Shown: positions 58,948 to 64,000 of the stretch, in pieces
How positions within the stretch are numbered: the first letter of the stretch is position 1
How the letters are laid out: each line of letters begins with the position of its first letter
Assembly: GCF_013364235.1 (NCBI RefSeq)
Contig: NZ_CP054919.1
Coordinates: 62,001 to 126,000 of the forward strand
Length of the DNA: 64,000 nucleotides
Direction of reading: 5' to 3'
DNA from: Kitasatospora sp. NA04385
Lineage (GTDB): Bacteria > Actinomycetota > Actinomycetes > Streptomycetales > Streptomycetaceae
The notes under the pieces: model-generated
Told to the model about the DNA's origin: nothing
What the model saw: the letters and a program-made list of their open reading frames with translations, nothing else
Databases searched by the model: none
Position numbers and translations under genes: made by a program

Positions 58948-58966
58948 CCGCAGCTGCGGGCGGGCC
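58941..58966. terminator. Bidirectional terminator
   Basis: Perfect 26-bp palindrome (13-bp arms, central CAGCTG) between the convergent lactonase and GntR genes. It starts inside the second repeat unit. Confidence 0.75.
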
Positions 58967-58968
58967 GG

Positions 58969-59685
58969 TCAGCGCGCCTCGAACCGGCTGAGCTGGCGCT
59001 CCAGGCTGCGGGCGAGGTGGTCCTTCATCGCCTCGGCGGCCCGCTCGCCGTTGCGGCGCAGGATCGCGCGCACCACCCGTTCGTGCTCGGCCAGGGTCGG
59101 GTCGTCCTCGAAGGGGAGGCTGCTGAGCCGGAAGACGTGCAGGTGGGCGTGGAGCCGCTCGACCGCGTCCAGGAGCAGCGGCCGGGCGGCGGCGACCGCG
59201 ACCGCGTCGTGGAACCGCTGGTCCAGCGCGGCGAAACCGCGGTAGGCCGCGTACGGCCCGGCGGGGCCGGGGTGGGCCTCCATCTCCTCCTGGATGGCCT
59301 CGATGGCGTCGAGCTGGGGCTCGTCGGCGTTCACCGCCGCCAGGGCCGCGGCGCGCGGCTCCAGGAGGAGCCGCATCTCGAACAGCTCCTCCACGCCCTG
59401 CCGGGTGAGCAGTTCGGTCGCCCGGTACCCGGAGAGCGAGCGCTTGACCACCAGGCCGTCGGACTCCAGCCGGGCCAGCGCCTCCCGGACCGGGGTCGGC
59501 GAGACGTCGAGCCGTCGGGAGAGCGCCTCGATACCGACCCGGGCGCCCGGGGCGATCTCGTGGTCCATGATCAGGGCCTTGACGTCCTCGTAGACGCTGT
59601 CCGCCAACGGCTGGCGGACCGGTGCCGGATCCGGGCTGCCCGCCCCGGCCCGGTCGTCGTGGACGAGCGGGTCATGCGCCGGCAT
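58969..59685 (-). CDS. GntR/FCD regulator D
   Basis: A 238-residue regulator, paralogue of regulator C (50647): DSVYEDVKALIMDHEIAPGA, then SRRLDVSPTPVREALARLES. FCD domain: LDQRFHDAVAVAAARPLL. The N-terminal 25 residues are longer than in C. Divergent from the GH95 gene, with two CCTATAGG-type sites between; it likely controls the fucosidase gene. ATG at 59685. Confidence 0.9.
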   Translation of the reverse strand: MPAHDPLVHDDRAGAGSPDPAPVRQPLADSVYEDVKALIMDHEIAPGARVGIEALSRRLDVSPTPVREALARLESDGLVVKRSLSGYRATELLTRQGVEELFEMRLLLEPRAAALAAVNADEPQLDAIEAIQEEMEAHPGPAGPYAAYRGFAALDQRFHDAVAVAAARPLLLDAVERLHAHLHVFRLSSLPFEDDPTLAEHERVVRAILRRNGERAAEAMKDHLARSLERQLSRFEAR

Positions 59686-59783
59686 CCGGGTCTCCTCAGG
59701 TCACTGCTCGTTCGGCCACCGGAAGTTTAGCGAGGCGCGGGCCAGCGCCCCCGGTGCTGCGGCCCGACCGCGCCACCCCTTGA

Positions 59784-59796
59784 AATCCCATAGGAA
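59784..59796. promoter_or_regulatory. Possible operator of regulator D, site 1
   Basis: AATCCCATAGGAA, with an inverted TCC/GGA core, in the gap between regulator D and the GH95 gene. It resembles site 2. Confidence 0.45.
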
Positions 59797-59858
59797 AAAT
59801 GCCCAGCTCTGCGCCTCCGGACGGGAGATTACCCCGCATCTCCGACAACAACCCACCT

Positions 59859-59873
59859 TTTCCCTATAGGAAA
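59859..59873. promoter_or_regulatory. Possible operator of regulator D, site 2
   Basis: TTTCCCTATAGGAAA: arms TTTCC/GGAAA around CTATA. It lies 15 bases upstream of TTGACG (59888-59893), a -35-like element 73 bases before the GH95 start. Confidence 0.6.
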
Positions 59874-59965
59874 TGCTGTCCGATCCCTTGACGGGCCGCG
59901 TGGATGCCGGTGCACTGCTGTCCTGCCGCCGAGTCCGACGGTCCAGTCGAAGGAGCCGCACCCCC

Positions 59966-62800
59966 ATGTCCCGTCCTTCCCCCACCCCGCCCCCCGCCGA
60001 CGCGAACGGGCTGTCGCGCCGCGGACTGCTGCGCGCGTCCGCCGCCGCGGGCGCCCTGTTCGCCCTCGCCTCACTGCCGGAGTTCGCCCCGGCCGCCGCC
60101 GCCGTGACCCGGCCCGGCACCCTGTCGCTCGTCCCGGAGGCCGACGCGGTCACCCTCCGGTACCCGGGCCCCGGCACGGAGGGCAGGATCATCGAGGAGG
60201 GCCTGCCGATCGGCAACGGCCGACTCGGCGCCCTGGTCACCGGCGACCCGTCCCACGACGTGCTGATCCTCTCCGACGCGACGCTGTGGACCGGCCACGC
60301 CAACGCCGCCCTCCAGTCGGACGGGCAGTTCCCCTACGCGGAATCCAGCTTCGGCAGCTTCGGGATGCTGGCGAAGGCGTACCTCGACCTGCCCGCCCAC
60401 ACCGCGTCCGCGATCAGCGGCTACCGCCGCACCCTCGACCTGAGCAACGGCCTGGTGACCGCCACCTACCAGCTCGGCGGGACGACCTACCGGCGCGAGG
60501 TGTTCTCCAGCCACCCCGACGACGTGATCGTGGTGCGCCTGACCCAGAGCGGCGGCGGCAGCTACACCGGCTCGCTGACGCTGGCCGGGACGCGCGGCGA
60601 GAGCGTGACCTCGAACCCGGGCACCGCCGAGGCCTCGTTCGCGGCGGCGCTGCCCAACGCCCTGGCGTACGCCGCCCTGGTCAGGGCGGCCGGCACCGGC
60701 GGCACCGTCTCCGCGACCGGCACGAAGGTGACGTTCAGCGGGTGCACCGAGGTCGTGCTGGTGCTCTCCGGCGGCACGAACTACAAGGCGGACGCCTCCG
60801 TCCAGTACAAGGACACCGCGCTGGTGCCGCTCACCGTCGCGCGCGCCAAGGCCGCGCAGGCCGCCGCCGTCGCCGGCTCGGCGCTGCTCGCCACGCACGT
60901 GGCCGACTTCCGGTCCCTGGCCGGGCGGATGACGGTCGACCTCGGCGCCTCCAGCGCCGCCCAGCGAGCGCTGGACACCCCGGCCCGGCTCGCCGCACGG
61001 GCCGCCGCCGGCTCTGCCCCCGACCCCGAACTCGAAGCCGCCTACCTGCAGTTCGGCCGCTACCTGACGATCACCGGCTCCCGGGGCAGCCTCCCGACCA
61101 ACCTCCAGGGCCTGTGGGTCGACAGCAACCAGCCCCCGTGGTTCAGCGACTACCACACCGACATCAACCTGCAGATGAACTACTGGCTGCCCGACCGGGT
61201 CGGCCTGCCCGAGTGCTTCGACGCGTTCACCGACTACTGCCTCGCCCAGCTGCCCGGCTGGCAGGCGACGACCGCGAACCTGTTCCAGGACTCCCGCAAC
61301 CGCTTCCGCAACACCTCCGGCCGGGTCGCCGGCTGGACGCTGGGCATCAGCGCCAACATCTGGGGCGGCGACGGCTGGTGGTGGCACCCCGCGGGCAACG
61401 CCTGGATCTGCAACTCGCTCTACGAGCACTACGAGTACACCCTGGACGACGCCCACCTGGCGCGGATCTACCCGCTGCTCAAGGGCGCCTGCGAGTTCTG
61501 GGAGTCCCGGCTGGTCACGACGACCGTGGCGGGCCGCGAGGTGCTGGTCGACGACCACGACTGGTCGCCCGAGCACGGCCCCGAGGACGCCCTCGGCATC
61601 ACGTACGCCCAGGAACTGGTCTGGGAGCTGTTCGGCCACTACGGCACCGCCGCCGCCAAGCTCGGCCGGGACGCCGCCTACGCCGCCACCGTCGCCGGGC
61701 TGCGCGCCAAGCTCTACCTGCCCCAGGTCAGCGCCACCAGCGGCTGGCTGGAGGAGTGGATGAGCGACGGCAATCTGGGCGAGACCGCCCACCGCCACCT
61801 GTCCCCGCTGGTGGGCCTCTTCCCCGGCGACCGGATCAACCTCCAGGACTCCCCCGACACGCTGGTCCGGGGCGCCACCAAGCTGCTGGAGGCCCGGGGC
61901 CTGGCCAGCTACGGCTGGGCCAGCGCCTGGCGGGCCCTGTGCTGGGCCCGGCTGAAGCACGCCGACAAGGCGTACGACCTGGTGACCTCGGTGCTGAAGC
62001 CGACCGGCACCGCCGCCGCCGGCACGGCGATCAACCTGTTCGACATGTACCGCTACGGGAGCGGCTACATCTTCCAGATCGACGGCAACTTCGGCACCCC
62101 GGCCGCGATGGTCGAGATGCTGGTGCAGTCCCGGCCCGGGCGGGTCGAGCTGCTGCCCGCGCTGCCCAAGGCGTGGGCGGCGAGCGGCTCGGTCACCGGG
62201 CTGGGCCTGCGCGGCGGGCTCAGCCTCGACCTGCGCTGGCAGTCCGGCCAGGTCACCGGCGCCACCGTGCGGGGCGCGGCCGGCCGGACGACCACGCTCG
62301 CCTACGGCGACTGGAGCCAGCAGGTGACCGTCCCCGCCTCCGGGTCGGTGACGGTCGCGCCGCCCGCGCAGCACACCGTCTTCCAGCTGGTCAACCGCAA
62401 GTCCGGCCGGGCGCTCGACGTGCAGGGCGGCTCGACCGCCGCGGGCGCCCCGGTCATCCAGTACACGCCGAGCTCCGCGGCGAACCAGCAGTTCCTGTTC
62501 ACCCCGGTCGGCGGCGGCGTGTACGAGATCTGCACCACGCACACCGCCCCCGCCCTGGCGCTGGGCATCAGCGGCGGCGGGTCGGCCGACGGCGCGAAGC
62601 TGATCCAGTGGCAGTCGCTGCACGACACGAACATGCAGTGGAAGCTCACCGACACCGGCGACGGCTACGTCGTGGTCACCTGCCTGCGCAGCGGCAAGGT
62701 GCTGGGCGTCACCGGCGACTCGACGGCCAACGGCGCGACGATCGAGCAGCAGACCGCCAACGGCGGCACCGGCCAGCAGTGGCGGCGCATCGGCAGGTGA
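59966..62800 (+). CDS. GH95 alpha-L-fucosidase with ricin-type lectin domain
   Basis: A 944-residue Tat-exported enzyme (SRRGLLRASAAAG, residues 17-29). The N-terminal beta domain (EGLPIGNGRLGALVTGDPS) and the (alpha/alpha)6 barrel carry GH95 hallmarks: NLQGLWVDSNQPPWFSDYH with HTDINLQMNYW, the acid/base region LVDDHDWSPEHGPED, and IDGNFGTPAAMVEML. GH95 removes terminal alpha-1,2-L-fucose (some members L-galactose). A ricin-like trefoil (about residues 805-944; GRALDVQGG, GKVLGVTGD) binds galactose or related glycans. ATG at 59966 with AAGGAG upstream. Supplies L-fucose to the importers and the oxidative route in this window. Confidence 0.92.
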   Translation: MSRPSPTPPPADANGLSRRGLLRASAAAGALFALASLPEFAPAAAAVTRPGTLSLVPEADAVTLRYPGPGTEGRIIEEGLPIGNGRLGALVTGDPSHDVLILSDATLWTGHANAALQSDGQFPYAESSFGSFGMLAKAYLDLPAHTASAISGYRRTLDLSNGLVTATYQLGGTTYRREVFSSHPDDVIVVRLTQSGGGSYTGSLTLAGTRGESVTSNPGTAEASFAAALPNALAYAALVRAAGTGGTVSATGTKVTFSGCTEVVLVLSGGTNYKADASVQYKDTALVPLTVARAKAAQAAAVAGSALLATHVADFRSLAGRMTVDLGASSAAQRALDTPARLAARAAAGSAPDPELEAAYLQFGRYLTITGSRGSLPTNLQGLWVDSNQPPWFSDYHTDINLQMNYWLPDRVGLPECFDAFTDYCLAQLPGWQATTANLFQDSRNRFRNTSGRVAGWTLGISANIWGGDGWWWHPAGNAWICNSLYEHYEYTLDDAHLARIYPLLKGACEFWESRLVTTTVAGREVLVDDHDWSPEHGPEDALGITYAQELVWELFGHYGTAAAKLGRDAAYAATVAGLRAKLYLPQVSATSGWLEEWMSDGNLGETAHRHLSPLVGLFPGDRINLQDSPDTLVRGATKLLEARGLASYGWASAWRALCWARLKHADKAYDLVTSVLKPTGTAAAGTAINLFDMYRYGSGYIFQIDGNFGTPAAMVEMLVQSRPGRVELLPALPKAWAASGSVTGLGLRGGLSLDLRWQSGQVTGATVRGAAGRTTTLAYGDWSQQVTVPASGSVTVAPPAQHTVFQLVNRKSGRALDVQGGSTAAGAPVIQYTPSSAANQQFLFTPVGGGVYEICTTHTAPALALGISGGGSADGAKLIQWQSLHDTNMQWKLTDTGDGYVVVTCLRSGKVLGVTGDSTANGATIEQQTANGGTGQQWRRIGR

Positions 62801-62802
62801 GC

Positions 62803-62842
62803 CCGTTCCCGTGCTCCGGCCCGAACCGGAGCACGGGAACGG
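62803..62842. terminator. Bidirectional terminator
   Basis: Perfect 17-bp arms (62803-62819, 62826-62842) and a 6-base loop, between the convergent GH95 and GH27 genes. Confidence 0.92.
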
Positions 62843-62848
62843 CCCGCC

Positions 62849-64000
62849 CTACGAGGTGGGCAGGTTCCAGAGCTGGTTGGCGGCCGCGGTGCACGGCCAG
62901 ATGTCCAGTCGGGTGCCGCTGGTGCTGGTCGCGCCCGCGACGTCCAGGCAGAGGCCGGACTTGGTGTTCTTCAGGGTGCGGTCGCCCTGGTAGGTCCAGG
63001 ACTGGGCGGGGGTGCCGTTGCAGGTGTAGAGCTGGACGCTGGTACCGGCCGCGGTGGCGCCGCCCCGGACGTCCATGCACTTGCCGTAGGCGCGGACGGT
63101 GCCGTCACCGGGGACGGTCCAGGTCTGGTTGGCGCCGCCGTTGCAGCCCCACAGGTCGAGGTCGGTGCCGTCGGTGGAGACGGCTCCCTTGACGTCGGCG
63201 CACTTGCCGGCCAGGCCGGTGATCGGGCCGCTGGGCGCGACCGGGCCGTCGGGGGTGAGCTTGAGCAGCCGGGAGCCGTAGGCGGGCAGGGTGGCGCTGA
63301 AGCTTCCGGTGCCGGCGCCGAGGTCGGTGTGGGTCCACATGTCGTGGACGCCGGCCGACTGGGCGGTCCGCAGGCCGAGGTCGGCCCAGTCGGCGGTCAC
63401 GGTGGCGGAGCTGGAGCCGAGGTTGAACAGCGCGACGGTGTAGCTGCCGTCCTTGTTCCTGACGTACCAGGTCTGCTGGTTGGTGGCCTGGCTGACCGGC
63501 TTGGCGGGCAGGCCCTGCTGGTTCTGGGCGATGACCTCCGGGTTGGTGAGCAGCGACAGGCCGAGGGAGTCGAGCTTGGTGAGGTCGTCGCCGGTGTACA
63601 TCGGGGAGTTGACGATGGACCACAGGGTGGTGGCGGTCCGGCGCTGGTCGTCGGTCAGGCCGTCCATCGCGCCGTTGCCGACGTCGAGCGAGTCCAGGTC
63701 GGGGAAGAAGCCGGGCTTGGTGTAGGGCGCCCAGCCCGGGGCGCTGGTGAAGCGGGAGACCACGTGGTTCCAGTCGACGAGCGTGCTGCAGTAGCACTCG
63801 ACGTCGCCCTGGGTGCGGACGCCGGTGGCGTTCTGCTGCCAGTAGGGGGCCTCGTCCTTGCGCATCGCCCAGGACAGTTCCAGGTGGCCCTGCCAGCCGA
63901 GGGCGTCGAACGCCTTGCGCCAGCCGGCGACCTCGTAGTAGCTGCTCCTGGTCAGGTCGGCGACCGTGCCCGAGGTGCCCGAGGGGGTGACGCCGTCGAG
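62849..64000 (-). CDS. GH27-like alpha-galactosidase with ricin-type lectin domain, partial
   Basis: The frame is open from base 64000 to the stop at 62849 (383 codons); the N-terminus with the nucleophile Asp is outside the window. Visible part: end of the TIM barrel (WSIVNSPMYTGDDLTKLD, LLTNPEVIAQNQQGLPAKP as in GH27), a C-terminal beta sandwich (NKDGSYTVALFNLGSSS), then a ricin B trefoil of about 130 residues (GKCADVKGA, YGKCMDVRGG, SGLCLDVAGA). Typical product: terminal alpha-galactosides are hydrolysed. The galactose could enter the oxidative route at 28-34 kb. Confidence 0.85.
   Translation of the reverse strand, partial: LDGVTPSGTSGTVADLTRSSYYEVAGWRKAFDALGWQGHLELSWAMRKDEAPYWQQNATGVRTQGDVECYCSTLVDWNHVVSRFTSAPGWAPYTKPGFFPDLDSLDVGNGAMDGLTDDQRRTATTLWSIVNSPMYTGDDLTKLDSLGLSLLTNPEVIAQNQQGLPAKPVSQATNQQTWYVRNKDGSYTVALFNLGSSSATVTADWADLGLRTAQSAGVHDMWTHTDLGAGTGSFSATLPAYGSRLLKLTPDGPVAPSGPITGLAGKCADVKGAVSTDGTDLDLWGCNGGANQTWTVPGDGTVRAYGKCMDVRGGATAAGTSVQLYTCNGTPAQSWTYQGDRTLKNTKSGLCLDVAGATSTSGTRLDIWPCTAAANQLWNLPTS

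Noticed and set aside
60071..62623. 850-codon minus-strand open frame
   Set aside because: Antisense to the GH95 fucosidase; no recognisable motif.

Overview
The window looks like a high-GC actinomycete chromosome of the Streptomyces/Kitasatospora type. The signs are very high G+C with strong third-position bias, many GTG starts, 4-nt GTGA/ATGA overlaps, twin-arginine and lipobox secretion signals, SpoIIE phosphatases fused to ATPase domains, and many GntR, LacI and DeoR regulators. No tRNA, rRNA, CRISPR array or intact insertion sequence was seen. The first and last genes are cut by the window edges.

Layout. 0-5 kb: a beta-lactamase-fold hydrolase (partial), an AhpD-like protein, a pirin, then a gene-poor stretch with a broken Mrr-type restriction endonuclease. 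4.4-10.2 kb: a LacI regulator facing an operon of Gfo/Idh/MocA oxidoreductase, DUF993 aldolase-like protein, sugar isomerase/epimerase and glycerate kinase, with two perfect LacI palindromes between them. 10.5-13.5 kb: two secreted proteins, a heparin-lyase-I-like lyase and a beta-propeller. 13.6-20.9 kb: a DeoR-LacI hybrid regulator, a sugar ABC importer without its own ATPase, a 2-hydroxyacid dehydrogenase, a ThuA protein and a GntR regulator. 20.9-26.6 kb: two adjacent multidomain SpoIIE phosphatase/ATPase proteins.

26.7-36.3 kb: an operon with all steps of a semi-phosphorylative Entner-Doudoroff-like sugar acid route: SDR sugar dehydrogenase, SMP-30 lactonase, enolase-superfamily dehydratase, PfkB KDG-type kinase and KDPG-type aldolase. 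It also has an MFS transporter and a secreted glycosidase. Two near-duplicate GntR regulators and four similar operator-like sites lie in and around it. 36.7-44.5 kb: a second copy of the glycosidase, an SDR and FAH hydrolase pair, an aldo/keto reductase, a parallel beta-helix carbohydrate enzyme and a mutarotase. 44.5-51.3 kb: ABC importer, dehydratase and RraA-like aldolase in one operon, with GntR regulators. 51.5-59.7 kb: a ribose-type ABC importer, dehydratase, mutarotase and fuconolactonase-type amidohydrolase, with a GntR regulator. 60-64 kb: a GH95 alpha-L-fucosidase and a GH27 alpha-galactosidase (partial), both with ricin-type lectin domains.

Taken together, 26.7-64 kb reads as a deoxysugar and uronate/galactose utilisation island. 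Secreted glycosidases release L-fucose (perhaps L-rhamnose) and galactose. Importers bring them in, mutarotases equilibrate the anomers, and non-phosphorylating dehydrogenase-lactonase-dehydratase routes convert them to pyruvate plus lactate, lactaldehyde or glyceraldehyde phosphate. The L-fucose route to pyruvate and L-lactate is complete in gene content but split over several operons. Substrate names are inferred from family and context.
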